From: Rhodospirillaceae bacterium
GTDB taxonomy: Bacteria > Pseudomonadota > Alphaproteobacteria > UBA8366 > GCA-2717185
Assembly (NCBI GenBank): GCA_028817685.1
Contig: JAPPPC010000122.1
Coordinates: forward strand, 1-6,016
Reading direction: 5' to 3'
Length of the DNA stretch: 6,016 bases
Below, one piece after another: positions 5,958-6,016 of this stretch. The notes under the pieces are model-generated. The model searched no databases, had not been told where the DNA came from, and saw only the letters and a program-made list of their open reading frames with translations. The translations under genes and the position numbers were made by a program. Every line of letters begins with the position of its first letter. The first letter of the stretch is position 1.

Positions 5958-6016
5958 AAGCCGGCATTGCAGAACTCTACCCATTTTCAACGCGCACCGC
6001 ATGCGCGACGACCTTC

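Noticed and set aside
5944..6016. C-terminal tail of another minus-strand gene upstream of the enolase-superfamily gene
   Set aside because: Two frames are possible: one ends at a TAG at 5977-5979 (KVVAHAVRVENG) and one ends at a TGA overlapping the ATG at 5943. The stretch is too short to choose or to identify a family.

Overview
The window looks like an ordinary chromosomal segment of a GC-rich alphaproteobacterium. Three things point that way: an rnhB gene directly followed by a CcrM-type GANTC adenine methyltransferase (the order known from Caulobacter and relatives), a perfect GTTC-N7-GTTC direct repeat (the alphaproteobacterial LexA box), and high-GC codon use throughout the genes. I cannot name a genus. 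I see no tRNA, rRNA, insertion sequence, CRISPR array, phage gene or sign of recent transfer.

Layout. Positions 1-398 (minus) hold the N-terminal part of a family 2 glycosyltransferase of the TIGR04283 type; it runs off the left edge. An AT-rich divergent spacer (399-483) separates it from a plus-strand gene for a PA0069-family radical SAM protein (484-1563). The spacer carries the LexA box inside a candidate promoter, plus a small dyad near the glycosyltransferase start. Next on the plus strand come a Kef-type cation/proton antiporter without an RCK domain (1602-3002), ribonuclease HII (rnhB, 2995-3597, overlapping the antiporter by 8 nt) and ccrM (3640-4773). A short hairpin with a T-run lies between rnhB and ccrM. 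A minus-strand enolase-superfamily protein of the mandelate racemase/muconate lactonizing type (4780-5943) converges on ccrM with only 6 nt between the stop codons. The last 73 bases hold its ribosome binding site and an uninterpretable remnant of upstream sequence.

How the genes relate. The radical SAM gene, antiporter and rnhB are closely spaced and could share transcription. A DNA-repair or genome-maintenance theme (LexA-boxed radical SAM protein, RNase HII removing ribonucleotides from DNA, CcrM methylation) is tempting, but the antiporter does not fit it and proximity is the only evidence. The most useful observation is the LexA box on the radical SAM gene, which suggests an SOS-inducible role for a poorly characterised family resembling spore photoproduct lyase. 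The remaining genes are recognisable, conserved families, and I see no evidence for a wholly new system.
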